From: CANMIH01 sp049116335
GTDB lineage: Bacteria > Pseudomonadota > Alphaproteobacteria > Rhodobacterales > Rhodobacteraceae
Reading direction: 5' to 3'
Assembly (NCBI GenBank): GCA_049116335.1
Contig: JAGDYZ010000007.1
Span: forward strand, 124,001-188,000
DNA: 64,000 nt
Part shown: positions 19,108 to 28,435 of the stretch, in pieces
Numbering within the stretch: position 1 is the stretch's first letter
Layout: each line of letters starts with the position of its first letter
The notes under the pieces: generated by a model
Told to the model about the DNA's origin: nothing
What the model saw: the letters and a program-made list of their open reading frames with translations, nothing else
The model's database searches: none
Program-made: the position numbers and the translations under genes

Positions 19108-19727
19108 CGAAAATGAGCGCCATCGTGCCCAAAGGTGTCGCGTATTTTGCGTTACAAGAGGCACCAGATCCTGAGTGCTTTACCTTTGTCTTGCTGCCGC
19201 AATTTTCGATGCTGTCCTTTAGTGCGGCCATTGAACCGCTCCGCATGGCCAATCAGGTCACTGGCAAAGCTCTGTTTCAGTGGCAGGTTTTGTCCGAAGA
19301 TGGCCGGTCTGTCGATGCCTCAAATGGGGTGTCGGTGACCGTCGATGGAGCGTTGAGCGACATCTCGCGATCACATCGTATTTTTGTCTGCGCTGGCGGG
19401 GATCCCGAGGCACAATCCCGTCCAGTGCTACTGTCTTGGTTGCGCCGGCAGGCGCGCCAAGGGGCGCCTTTGGATGCGCTCTGCACGGGTTCATACGCTT
19501 TGGCGCGGGCAGGTCTGCTTGAGGGGCAAAAGTTTACGCTGCATTGGGAACACGTGCCCGGATTTGAAGAAACCTATTTCGATCTGCGCCCCAGTCCGCA
19601 ACTTTATGTCGTCACGCCTAAATTATGGACCTGCGGTGGCGGGGCCGCGGCGACTGATATGTGTCTGACCCATATTCGAGTGCGCTTTGGCCTTGCCTTG
19701 GCTCAAACCGTTCAAGATATGTGTTAG
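19104..19727 (+). pseudogene. GlxA-type regulator truncated before its DNA-binding domain
   Basis: A 207-residue frame that starts at a GTG overlapping the epimerase stop by 4 bases (ATG at 19113 is an alternative). It covers the whole DJ-1/PfpI-like domain: FVLLPQFSMLSFSAAIEPLR, DALCTGSYALARAGLL with the elbow Cys near residue 132, and CGGGAAATDMCLTHIRVRFG. It stops at a TAG (19725) exactly where the linker to the AraC domain should begin. The next 150 bases contain scattered open pieces in several frames (HRDPLKELQKSIG, then RNIFELLRP) compatible with a decayed remainder. It may be a pseudogene, or a shortened effector-only protein still translated with the epimerase. Confidence 0.65.
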
Positions 19728-19884
19728 CACCTCACACCGCGACCCTCTCAAAGAACTTCAAAAGTCGATTGGGATCTCACCGCAGCACTTCTGCAAGGGA
19801 GAGCATTGCATCCCAATGGTCGGATCGGAACATTTTTGAGTTGCTCCGCCCTAAGATACCAGGACTGAGGGCTTCGGCGAGAGG

Positions 19885-21987
19885 TCACACACCAAATAGA
19901 TTGGCATTGGTGATCGCTTTGTCAATGAACGCGGCTTTGTCGGCTTCGGGCCGCCATCCCAGTACCTCCTTTGGGCGGCTGTTCACGAAGGCCGAAAAAT
20001 GCGCCCGGCTTTTCCAGTCTGCAAGGGAGGGACGAATGACGCCTTGGCGCCGCAGGGCATATTTCTTGAGTCCGTATTTCACCGCGTCTGCGGCATAAAA
20101 TGCAGTCAGGTTTCCGGTGCTCACGCGTAGGCGCGCACCAAGAGTCTGATGAATGGCCTCAAAGTACTCCTGCGCAGACAGCATCGGGTCACCTACCAGG
20201 TTAAAGCTTTGCCCATCAACCGGAGCATCGATCATCCGGATCAGCCCATCTGCGATGTCTTCGTTGAGAACGAAGGGGAGGATGTTGCGGCCGTGGCCCC
20301 AGATGCGGACTGCCCCAGCCCCATGCCAGCGGCCAATGCCCCAGTGCTGCAGTGGGCCACCGGGCCCGACAACAATGCCGGGGCGCGCAATAACAACCGG
20401 CAAGCCGCGTTCTTTATGCAGCTTCATCAGCTGTCGCTCGCATTCAGCCTTGGACCGCGCATAAAGATTGCGATTGGTCATGTCCTCGGGGAAAGGGGTG
20501 CTTTCGGTGATCTCACCATGCGGGTTGGACATATCATACGAGGCAATTGTCCCGGTATAGACCAGACGTTTCACCCCGGCCTTTTCGCAGGCCATGCCAA
20601 TGCGCGTTGCCACGCCGACATCGTTGATCAAACAGTCGGCCCAGGTGGTCTCCATCGCCTTGGCCAGATTGAAGACAACCTCGATGCCCTCCATCGCCTG
20701 CGTCAGGGCATCTAGGTCATGTAATGAGGCACCAACAGTTTCCACCTGATCGGTCAGATCCGGAAACGGGCCAGTTTTCCCCCGTGACAGAACACGCACA
20801 TCGCGCCCAGAGGCCACCAGTTGGCGGGTCAGTTCGCGACCAATAAAACCGGTTCCACCAATCACCATGGCTGTGGGTTTAGGCGCGCGGGTTTGAACGG
20901 CGGGGGCTTTGACCTGTAGGATCTCCTGTGGCAGCGCGGCAATCACATCATCAAGCGCACGCATGACCGAGACCGCGCTATCGGCGTTGAACCAGGTGTC
21001 AGGTGGTGTGTTGCTTGCAATGGCACCGTAGATGGCGCTGTTCATGCCTCGAAAGCTAAGCCCATAGGGGTTTTTGGTATTCAATGATCTCAATTGCGTC
21101 ATAGCATTGCGCGTGCCTTGCCAGAGATGTTGGCGAGACAGATCAAGCTGGCGGCGCAGGGGGTTGACCACAAGATCCCCGGCATTCTCTCGGTCAATGA
21201 TCAGCACATCGGAGGCATAATCCAGCCGGGCCCGAGCCGAAGACCCGCGCAGAGTTACCGAGCGATCGTCAACTGTTTCCACCATTGCCATAGTGAAGGT
21301 GATGTTGACACCTCCGGCACGGGCTAGAATGCGGAACCCTTGTGGACGCGGATCTTCACCCGGTAGCATCGCTGGGTGCGATGCGTGTGCTGAAAGGATC
21401 TCAACCTCGCCAAACAAATCATGCGCAAAGGCCATTAGATGCGGCCCAAGTTCAAGGATCAGGTTTTTGGGTTCTCGTAACAGCCACAGATTGAAGGGGC
21501 CGGAACGCAGCGGTGCCAGCGGTAACGCCCAGATGATTTCGGCACTGGCAATCCGGCCATAGTCGCCGGCGAGCATTGCGGCTTTCATTCGCGTGTAAGA
21601 CGGCAGGCCGAGAAAGTTATGTCCGGCATGAAACCGTCGACCGTTCACCTGCGCGGCTTCGGCCATGCGTTGGGTCGCGGCATGGCTCTCTGACACAGGT
21701 TTCTCAACCAGAACATCCAAGCCCGCGTTCAGGCACTGGATCGCTAGAGGCTCATGCAGATGTGGGGGTGTCAGAATGTGAACGGCATCACAGGTTTTGG
21801 CCGCGATCATGTCTTCAACCAAGGTAAAGGCCTGAGCTCCGTATCCGAGAGCAAGGCCTTTGGCAGCTGTTTCATTCAGGTCGCAAACGGCACTGACCCG
21901 AACGCCCGGCGTGGCCTTCAATGCATCAGCATGCCAGGTCGCAATATACCCAGCCCCAATGAGGCCAACACGGATCTCGGTAGACAT
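19885..21987 (-). CDS. Fused Gfo/Idh/MocA oxidoreductase and NAD-dependent epimerase/dehydratase
   Basis: A 700-residue two-enzyme fusion. Residues about 1-350 are a Gfo/Idh/MocA oxidoreductase (VGLIGAGYIATWHADAL for NAD binding; LVEKPVSESH carrying the catalytic EKP). Residues about 370-700 are an SDR-type epimerase/dehydratase (MVIGGTGFIGRELTRQL; catalytic Tyr-Lys in NLYARSKAE). The ATG at 21987 follows AAAGGAACG and starts the first domain cleanly. It is the last gene of the five-gene minus-strand polysaccharide operon, 13 bases after the GT2 gene. It probably makes or modifies a nucleotide sugar; the substrate is unknown. Confidence 0.88.
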   Translation of the reverse strand: MSTEIRVGLIGAGYIATWHADALKATPGVRVSAVCDLNETAAKGLALGYGAQAFTLVEDMIAAKTCDAVHILTPPHLHEPLAIQCLNAGLDVLVEKPVSESHAATQRMAEAAQVNGRRFHAGHNFLGLPSYTRMKAAMLAGDYGRIASAEIIWALPLAPLRSGPFNLWLLREPKNLILELGPHLMAFAHDLFGEVEILSAHASHPAMLPGEDPRPQGFRILARAGGVNITFTMAMVETVDDRSVTLRGSSARARLDYASDVLIIDRENAGDLVVNPLRRQLDLSRQHLWQGTRNAMTQLRSLNTKNPYGLSFRGMNSAIYGAIASNTPPDTWFNADSAVSVMRALDDVIAALPQEILQVKAPAVQTRAPKPTAMVIGGTGFIGRELTRQLVASGRDVRVLSRGKTGPFPDLTDQVETVGASLHDLDALTQAMEGIEVVFNLAKAMETTWADCLINDVGVATRIGMACEKAGVKRLVYTGTIASYDMSNPHGEITESTPFPEDMTNRNLYARSKAECERQLMKLHKERGLPVVIARPGIVVGPGGPLQHWGIGRWHGAGAVRIWGHGRNILPFVLNEDIADGLIRMIDAPVDGQSFNLVGDPMLSAQEYFEAIHQTLGARLRVSTGNLTAFYAADAVKYGLKKYALRRQGVIRPSLADWKSRAHFSAFVNSRPKEVLGWRPEADKAAFIDKAITNANLFGV

Positions 21988-22000
21988 GGAGAACGTTCCT

Positions 22001-22960
22001 TTACTTGTATTCAATGATGCGCATGTCGGCACCACGCAGGCGACGCAGGTGGAACCGCGCCATGCCAATGAGATTGGGGAGTTTGGAGAGGGTCAGCAGA
22101 ACAGCGTGCCGAAAGGCTTCGGCCTTTGGAAGATTGTCGCGCCGCAGCCCCTGCGCTGTGCGCAGATAATTCATAAGATAGAGCGCACCCACCAAGAGGC
22201 TGAGCCAAAGCGTGGTGAACAGACCGATGCTGAACAGAACAGGAAGCACCAGTCCATAGACGAGGACGCGTTTGCGTTCTGTCACAAAGTAGTCAGGATG
22301 CAGATATCCGACCTGAGCAAATCCATGGCCAGTGCGCTCAGCTCTGCGCCACCACTGACCAAAACGCAGCATATTTGCGTCGTGGCGTGTCATGTCGATA
22401 GGCAGGCGTTCCAGCACCCATCCCGCTTTTGACATGCGGGTGCAGAACTCATCGTCTTCCGCAGCAATCACGGTGGCATCCATGCCCCCGAGCTCAGACC
22501 AAACTGAGGCGCGCACCATCATGTCGCCCCCACAGGCGGCAATGATCCCGGCGGGGCGATGCCATTCCCAGTCGCAAAGCTGATTGTAGAGGCTGGCATC
22601 GCGATGGATCTCGCTGCGCCAGCCAGTGACCAATCCATGGCCGGGGTGTTCCAGAAGGTGATCGCGAGCCTTGTCTAGAAAACCGGGAGCAAGAGTGCAG
22701 TCGCCGTCGATGAACAATACGATTTGTGGATCGTCCAAGGCATCAAAGCCTGCATTGCGGGCACGGGCGGCGGTGAAAGGCACGCTCATGTCAAGATCAA
22801 CAACCTTGGCGCCGATGGCTTTGGCCTCGGCACAGCTGGTGTCGGTGGAGCCGGAATCGACATAAACGATTTGACGGGCCTGACCGGCTACGCTTGCCAG
22901 TCCGGCAATAAGACGCGCTCCTTCGTTTCGGCCAATAAGAACAACATCTACCGGCGTCAC
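22001..22960 (-). CDS. Glycosyltransferase family 2
   Basis: A 319-residue GT-A enzyme. It has VVLIGRNEGARL at the N-terminus, YVDSGSTD near residue 34, the metal-binding DGDC (DXD-type) near 90, and EDDEFCTRM near 170 as the catalytic acidic region. Two hydrophobic segments follow about residue 240, suggesting membrane anchoring. Its start overlaps the GT4 gene by 4 bases. Predicted to add a sugar to a lipid-linked polysaccharide intermediate. Confidence 0.92.
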   Translation of the reverse strand: MTPVDVVLIGRNEGARLIAGLASVAGQARQIVYVDSGSTDTSCAEAKAIGAKVVDLDMSVPFTAARARNAGFDALDDPQIVLFIDGDCTLAPGFLDKARDHLLEHPGHGLVTGWRSEIHRDASLYNQLCDWEWHRPAGIIAACGGDMMVRASVWSELGGMDATVIAAEDDEFCTRMSKAGWVLERLPIDMTRHDANMLRFGQWWRRAERTGHGFAQVGYLHPDYFVTERKRVLVYGLVLPVLFSIGLFTTLWLSLLVGALYLMNYLRTAQGLRRDNLPKAEAFRHAVLLTLSKLPNLIGMARFHLRRLRGADMRIIEYK

Positions 22961-24198
22961 GAGAGCCCCCGCCGTTTGGGAAGCGAGGTGTCACCAGACC
23001 CATAGGCTTCGATCAAAGTCGACAGCCAACCAGCCTCGCGTGCGGCGTTAAAATCGAAATCCACGATGTCACGCCCCATTTCACCCATTGCTTTGCGCTG
23101 GGCGTTGTCTTCCAACGTCCAGCGAATGGCTTTGGTCAGCGATGCGACGTCACCGGGCGGGACAAGAAACCCGGTTTTGCCATGGTCCACAAGTTCCGGA
23201 ATGCCAGCGATGCGGGTGGCCACCACAGGGACGCCGGAGGCCATGGCCTCCATCAGCACAACAGGCACACCTTCTGCGAAACTTGGGAGAACAAAGGTAT
23301 CTGCGGTTTGCAGTAGATCGGCCACCTCAGATTGGCCGCGATAGCCGAGAAAACTGACGTTGTTGAGCCCCATCTCTTTCACTTGTGCCTCAAGCGCGGC
23401 CCGGTCGGGACCATCGCCCACCAAAGTCAGGCGCATGTTTGGGAATGTGTCTTTAAGCTCGGACAGCGCTTCAAATAGAATGGGCAGACCTTTGACCCGC
23501 GCCAGACGGCCGACAAACAGAAGATGTTCAGAGGTATGCGGAGCAAGCTCATACCGGATAGGATCTACCCCGCAGTGTACGATATGCAGTTTGCCCCACT
23601 GGTCAGGCTCGGAAAAACACATCAGCTGTGACCGGCAATAGTCGCTGATACAGGCTACAAAGCTGGCGCGTTTGGTCTTTTCGTCAATCCGCCAGTGGTC
23701 AGGTTCGAAGAAGATATCGGGCCCGTGAATGGTAAAACTATAAGGCAGGTTTGAGAGCGCATTGACGAGCATCGCCACAGTGCATGAGGCTTTGGCGATG
23801 TGGTTGTGCAGATGCTCGACACCCTCATCCTCAAGATGTTTGGCGACAACACCGGCTTCGAGGAAATAGATCAGGTTGTAGAGGCGCCCCTTGATGCCTT
23901 TGGGGGCTGTCTGCCAAGCCAGTTTGAGCGCCGACAGATACCGGCTAGGTGCGCGCATCCAGCGCAGATGGGCCTTCAGCAATCGTACCGGATTTCGCGC
24001 CGCGTCGAGCACTTTGAAGGTGCGGGCGTGCTCTTCGCGCTGTTCCGGTCCAACCAGGTGTTCTTGACCGGTCGTGCGGATCGAGCAGGTCACCACCTCG
24101 TGCCCCGTCTCTCGCAGTGCAGCAACTTCGCGTTGGATAAACGTGTCCGAGGCGCGTGGATATTCTCCGGTGAGATAGCCCAATTTTTTACGGGTCAT
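22957..24198 (-). CDS. Glycosyltransferase family 4 (WcaL/colanic-acid type)
   Basis: A 413-residue GT-B enzyme. The N-terminal domain begins with YLTGEYPRASDTFIQREVAAL. The C-terminal nucleotide-sugar domain has FVGRLARVKGLPIL, LVGDGPDRAALE and the acidic motif PSFAEGVPVVLMEAMASGVPVV. It overlaps its neighbours by 4 bases at each end, showing translational coupling in a polysaccharide operon. Confidence 0.92.
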   Translation of the reverse strand: MTRKKLGYLTGEYPRASDTFIQREVAALRETGHEVVTCSIRTTGQEHLVGPEQREEHARTFKVLDAARNPVRLLKAHLRWMRAPSRYLSALKLAWQTAPKGIKGRLYNLIYFLEAGVVAKHLEDEGVEHLHNHIAKASCTVAMLVNALSNLPYSFTIHGPDIFFEPDHWRIDEKTKRASFVACISDYCRSQLMCFSEPDQWGKLHIVHCGVDPIRYELAPHTSEHLLFVGRLARVKGLPILFEALSELKDTFPNMRLTLVGDGPDRAALEAQVKEMGLNNVSFLGYRGQSEVADLLQTADTFVLPSFAEGVPVVLMEAMASGVPVVATRIAGIPELVDHGKTGFLVPPGDVASLTKAIRWTLEDNAQRKAMGEMGRDIVDFDFNAAREAGWLSTLIEAYGSGDTSLPKRRGLS

Positions 24199-25157
24199 TT
24201 TAGTTGCTCCACTGACTGTGCCAACATCTGTTCAAAGGGAGCCCGATCGGCCCCACCCAAAGCTGCGCGCAGGGCGTCGTTGGGAAATGACAAGGGCATC
24301 AGACGGGCACGCAGAACGGGCTCTTGAAATAATCCCGGCAACTTGGAGGAAACAGGTTTCAATAGTCTTGCCAATAGCAACCAAATTTTGAAGGAAACAG
24401 AAAATGTTAGGTGTGGCCAACCCGCACTATGCCGATGTGCTTTCAGGAAACGCGCCCGTGTTGGTAGATCATCATCAATGACGTTGACCACAGGCGTGCC
24501 CTTGGGGGCGGTTCGGGCGGCTTGAATCAGGCTGTCGGCCAGATGGTCGACGTGCACCAAGGGGAGCTGCCCGTCTGAGCTGATCTGAACATGGAGTTTG
24601 GACGCCCAAAACCCCATCAGCGCGTGCCAGCTGCGACCGGGACCATAGACCGCGCCGGGACGTAAAATCCATGTTGCAAGCCCCGAGGTCTGACAAAGCT
24701 CTTCCTGCTGTAGCTTGGCTTTGGCATAGCCATCGTGAGCAGTGTCTGATGTTTCAAGCGGGCTGTCCTCGGTCAATATGTCTCCGGGGGCAAGCTTAAG
24801 AGTGTCATAGACTGCAATAGAGCTGACCAGAACCAAACGCATGTCTTTTGGAAGCGCGGAAAGCAGGATCTCGGTTGCGCGGCGTGTGTCATGTTCAAGG
24901 TGAGCCGCATCGCCCCCCAAATGAGCGGCCGCATGAATGGTGGCTCCGCAGGTTCTTGCCGCCGTGGCAAGCTTGGGTACGCAGTCTGGGTTCGAAAGGT
25001 CGGCTTGTAGCGGCGTGATACCCGGATCACTTGCCCACTCCGGCGCAGGGGAGCTCCGATAAAGGGCGGTTACTTCTATCTCTTTTGAGCGTGCGGCTTG
25101 AACTGCGGCCTGTCCGACAAAACCGTTGGCTCCGGTGATCAGGATCATTTCGCCCAT
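24195..25157 (-). CDS. NAD-dependent epimerase/dehydratase (extended SDR)
   Basis: A 320-residue extended SDR with ITGANGFVGQAAVQAA at the N-terminus, SSIAVYDTLKLAPG, and catalytic Tyr-Lys in HDGYAKAKLQQEEL near residue 145. LRPGAVYGPG is typical of nucleotide-sugar epimerases. It overlaps the Gfo/Idh gene upstream by 13 bases and the GT4 gene downstream by 4. A role in making the activated sugar for this cluster is likely; the exact sugar is not readable. Confidence 0.9.
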   Translation of the reverse strand: MGEMILITGANGFVGQAAVQAARSKEIEVTALYRSSPAPEWASDPGITPLQADLSNPDCVPKLATAARTCGATIHAAAHLGGDAAHLEHDTRRATEILLSALPKDMRLVLVSSIAVYDTLKLAPGDILTEDSPLETSDTAHDGYAKAKLQQEELCQTSGLATWILRPGAVYGPGRSWHALMGFWASKLHVQISSDGQLPLVHVDHLADSLIQAARTAPKGTPVVNVIDDDLPTRARFLKAHRHSAGWPHLTFSVSFKIWLLLARLLKPVSSKLPGLFQEPVLRARLMPLSFPNDALRAALGGADRAPFEQMLAQSVEQLK

Positions 25158-26263
25158 GGCATGGGCTCCATTGGTTCACAGGTGGTGGTCATAGTTTGGG
25201 CACCGCTATGCTCCCCGGCATTTTGGATGGCAAGCGTGACCTCAGTCATATGCAGCGCAAAGTCATTTGACAGGCGACAGGGGCGGTTTTCCTGCAAGGC
25301 GCTAAGCACTTCTGCAGGGCCAAGCATGAAATTCATCGCGGCGGCCCCCCAGCGTTTCACTTTGGGGTGGGTTGGTTGTGCAAGCTTGATGCGACGTGGC
25401 CAGGGATGTTCCATCAAACGGCGCCGCAGGGTCAGGCGTTTGGCGAACTTCACTTTCGCAGCATTGTCCCAGGCCGCATCACAGGACAGCACACCTTTGT
25501 CACCGACGATCCGAATGGCGTGGTTGTGGGGGGCGGTAATTGAGCAGGTCAGGCGTGTCACTGGACCATTCTCAAAAAACAACGTGGCGACTGATAGATC
25601 TGGCGCAAAAGGGCCTGAGCCTTTTTTGCCGGGAGTGGTTTCTGCGGAGGCCGCGACCACTGTGCGCACAGACCCAAACCAGGCGATGAGCCAACCTAAG
25701 TAATACCCCGCATGTTCAAGCGTACAGCCAACGCGGAATTCATCCTCATAGGGCCAGGGTGCGCCGCTTTCGGATAGCCACTTTTTGTACGCCGCCTGCG
25801 GGATAAATCCATCATCCAGCTCGGCGTAGATGGCACGCGGGGTGCCAGCGGTGCCATGACGGAGCGCTTGACCAAGGGTTTGTGCCGCTTCTCCTAAGGC
25901 CGAACACGGCGCAGAGGCCAACATCAGGCCGCGATCCTGAGCCAGAACATAAAGAGATTTGGCCTCAGCGGATGTCATGGCGAGCGGCTTTTCCGAGTAA
26001 ACATGACGCCCTGCTTTTAGGCACGCCTGACTGGTTTCGAAATGCGCATGTGGATTGGTCAGATTGAGGACAAGTGCCTCATCTTGCAAAAGATGTTCAA
26101 GCGATTGTTTGGCAGGAACATTCCAATGGGCACAAAACGTGGCGAGCCGTTCGGCATCGATGTCCCAGACACCAACAACCTCAATCCCAGACATCGCCTC
26201 AAGCGAGCGCATATAGAGGTCTGCAACAAAGCCGCAGCCCAAAAGACAGATTTTCCCGTGCAT
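25145..26263 (-). CDS. Gfo/Idh/MocA family oxidoreductase
   Basis: A 372-residue oxidoreductase with ICLLGCGFVADLYMRSL for NAD binding and VYSEKPLAMTSAEA carrying the catalytic EKP. The ATG at 26263 was preferred because the Rossmann strand begins 3 residues later; a start 17 codons upstream is possible. It is first in the five-gene minus-strand operon. In surface-polysaccharide loci such enzymes usually act on nucleotide sugars. Confidence 0.9.
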   Translation of the reverse strand: MHGKICLLGCGFVADLYMRSLEAMSGIEVVGVWDIDAERLATFCAHWNVPAKQSLEHLLQDEALVLNLTNPHAHFETSQACLKAGRHVYSEKPLAMTSAEAKSLYVLAQDRGLMLASAPCSALGEAAQTLGQALRHGTAGTPRAIYAELDDGFIPQAAYKKWLSESGAPWPYEDEFRVGCTLEHAGYYLGWLIAWFGSVRTVVAASAETTPGKKGSGPFAPDLSVATLFFENGPVTRLTCSITAPHNHAIRIVGDKGVLSCDAAWDNAAKVKFAKRLTLRRRLMEHPWPRRIKLAQPTHPKVKRWGAAAMNFMLGPAEVLSALQENRPCRLSNDFALHMTEVTLAIQNAGEHSGAQTMTTTCEPMEPMPWAK

Positions 26264-26506
26264 TTCAGGCCCCTGCTTGTGGTGCCCCGCGTTGCGGGAA
26301 CTCACCAAACTCATATTTCACCCAGTTCTCATCACGCCGGTTATAGACCGGACAACATGGCTAGATTTCGACAATTCGAGGGTATTCTCCCCTTGGTTGC
26401 GTCCTTCGGGCACCACCTGACAGGTATTTCCACCAAATGTTGCGAAAACATCACTTCACATTCCACCGTTCGAGGTTATGTGACCTTGACCCGCTAAGGT
26501 GATTTT

Positions 26507-27265
26507 ATGGACTTTCACATCAACAACCACACCATCGCGGTGAATGTGCCAACTTGGGCGGCGCTTGAAGCGCGCGTGGCCGAGCGTCTTGCTCAGCGCA
26601 AGGGATTTGCTTTGGCAACGATCAACCTTGATCACCTTGTTAAGCTAAAGAATTCGAATACTTTTTGCGAAGCTTATGCTGCGCAGGATTTTGTTGTTGC
26701 AGATGGCAATCCCATTGTGTGGATATCACGACTTGCGGGGCGGCCTGTGTCGCTTGTGCCCGGATCTGAGGCAATTCTTCCCCTTGCGCGGATTGCGGCG
26801 CGTCAGGGAGTGGGACTTGGGTTGTTTGGCTCGACCCAGCCCGTTTTGCAGGCCGCGAAGGCCTACCTCGAACGGGAAGTGCGCGATCTCAAAGTGGTCA
26901 GCTGCATTGCCCCGCCCATGGGGTTTGATCCGCACAGCGAAGATGCGAAGGCGCTCCTGCAGGAAATGCAGGACGATGGGGTGGGATTGTGCTTTATCGC
27001 GCTTGGGGCACCGAAACAGGAAATGCTGGCCGCGCAGGGGCGGGAGACGGTCCCGTCCATGGGATTTGTTTCTATTGGCGCTGGGCTCGACTTCTTTGCC
27101 GGTAAGCAAAAACGCGCGCCCGTCTGGGTGCGCCGGATCGCTATGGAATGGCTTTGGCGCATGTTGGGCAATCCGCGCCGACTGGTGGGGCGCTACATGC
27201 AATGTTTCGCCATTCTGCCGGGGCAGATGATGCGCGCGCTGAAGTTGCGATTGCGCCGGGCTTAA
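26507..27265 (+). CDS. WecG/TagA/CpsF family glycosyltransferase (GT26)
   Basis: A 252-residue GT26 enzyme. Signature segments are TINLDHLVKLKNS near residue 38, ADGNPIVWISRLAG near 63, LGLFGSTQPVL near 104, IALGAPKQEM near 165, and GAGLDFFAGKQKRAPVW near 195. These enzymes transfer an amino sugar or uronic acid onto a lipid-linked sugar. The C-terminal basic helices, rich in Arg and Leu, probably dock to the membrane. Divergent from the minus-strand operon across a 240-base region. Confidence 0.92.
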   Translation: MDFHINNHTIAVNVPTWAALEARVAERLAQRKGFALATINLDHLVKLKNSNTFCEAYAAQDFVVADGNPIVWISRLAGRPVSLVPGSEAILPLARIAARQGVGLGLFGSTQPVLQAAKAYLEREVRDLKVVSCIAPPMGFDPHSEDAKALLQEMQDDGVGLCFIALGAPKQEMLAAQGRETVPSMGFVSIGAGLDFFAGKQKRAPVWVRRIAMEWLWRMLGNPRRLVGRYMQCFAILPGQMMRALKLRLRRA

Positions 27266-27387
27266 AGACGCAAGTCTTTGGTCTTTCAGCAACGTTTCTC
27301 TGTGATCTGATCGAACACGCCTTGCCAGAACGGCAGGGATGGCGCACATCTGACAAACGCCTAGACGTTTGATGGGGTCCGATTGAG

Positions 27388-27891
27388 ATGGACAAACCAG
27401 ATCTAATTTCTGCCACGGCACCTGATTGGAGCCGCGAGGCGATCCGCCAGTTTTGGGATCCGGGTCCCAAATTGTTGCGCGCGGTGCGCCGCTACCAGAA
27501 TGCGCGCGAAGCGGGCGGTGTTTGGGGGCGGATGACGTCAAAATTCTGGGTGCTGAACCATCGCTGGTGGTCGGTGGTGTGCCAAAGTGAACTGCATCTC
27601 AATTGCCAGATTTCAGGTGGGCTTCTGCTGCCACACCCAACAGGGATCATCATTCATCCCGAGGCTAAAATTGGTCCGAACTGTCTCATATTTCAGCAGG
27701 TTACCCTTGCTGGTGCGGTCACGCTCAAAGGCCATGTTGATGTGGGAGCCGGCGCAAAGTTGATTGGCCCACTGACAGTGGGAGAGCATGCGGTGATTGG
27801 AGCGAATGCAGTGGTCACAAAAGACGTGCCCCCCGGGGTGACGGTGGCGGGTAGTCCCGCCCGGATTATCTCTCGGCACCAGCCTGACTGA
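27388..27891 (+). CDS. Hexapeptide-repeat acyltransferase (serine O-acetyltransferase-like)
   Basis: A 167-residue left-handed beta-helix protein. Hexapeptide repeats run from about residue 75 to 155 (HPTGIIIHPEAKIGPNC, VGEHAVIGANAVV, then DVPPGVTVAGSPARII), the typical end of CysE/NodL-type acetyltransferases. The N-terminal alpha-helical part of true CysE is short here, so O-acetylation of a polysaccharide sugar is more likely than cysteine synthesis. The last 26 bases overlap the convergent GNAT gene. Confidence 0.85.
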   Translation: MDKPDLISATAPDWSREAIRQFWDPGPKLLRAVRRYQNAREAGGVWGRMTSKFWVLNHRWWSVVCQSELHLNCQISGGLLLPHPTGIIIHPEAKIGPNCLIFQQVTLAGAVTLKGHVDVGAGAKLIGPLTVGEHAVIGANAVVTKDVPPGVTVAGSPARIISRHQPD

Positions 27892-28420
27892 GTGCGGACC
27901 CTACGGATCTGACATAAACATCAAGGGCATCTGCGCAGAACTCGGGGGCTCTGACAAAACCGCTTTTTTTCAGAATACGGGCAGAGGCGTGGTTGTTGAT
28001 GTCGACGCCAGCTTGAAGATCACATAGGGGGCCTGGCTCTAGGTGAGCGATCAGGCCCGCAACCAATTCCGATCCTAACCCCTGTCCCCAAACCTGTTCC
28101 GCAAGCAGATAACCCAGATGGATGGGCGAGCCTTCTTCTGCAGCAGGAGGGAGAAACAGGAACAGCAACCCAATGGTTAAATCCTGTTGTTGAATAACCG
28201 AAACCGTGGCCGCGGCTCGGCGGGCCACAACCCAGTCTTCCAATGGGTCTGGGCCTGAGCCCAGAGCCAAAGTCGATGGGAGATAACGCATCGCCGCGTC
28301 GCTGAGCATGGGGCGGATGGCCTGCTTTAACACATAACGTTTGGCGGGATCGTCCAGGTGTGGATCCCATGGGTGAATGCTGAGCCGTGGTGTCGAAAAA
28401 ACAGGCATTGGCACTTCCAT
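27866..28420 (-). CDS. GNAT family N-acetyltransferase
   Basis: A 184-residue RimJ/RimL-type GNAT protein. The acetyl-CoA loop is QVWGQGLGSEL near residue 110, followed by GVDINNHASARILKKSGFV, the standard C-terminal motif. The start is uncertain between 28420 and an ATG four codons later. Substrate unknown; it could acetylate a protein, an antibiotic or an amino sugar. Confidence 0.82.
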   Translation of the reverse strand: MEVPMPVFSTPRLSIHPWDPHLDDPAKRYVLKQAIRPMLSDAAMRYLPSTLALGSGPDPLEDWVVARRAAATVSVIQQQDLTIGLLFLFLPPAAEEGSPIHLGYLLAEQVWGQGLGSELVAGLIAHLEPGPLCDLQAGVDINNHASARILKKSGFVRAPEFCADALDVYVRSVGSALSQAGAER

Positions 28421-28435
28421 CTGACAATCATTACG

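Noticed and set aside
22001..22208. Possible small ORF inside the GT2 gene end
   Set aside because: Pure shadow of the GT2 C-terminus.
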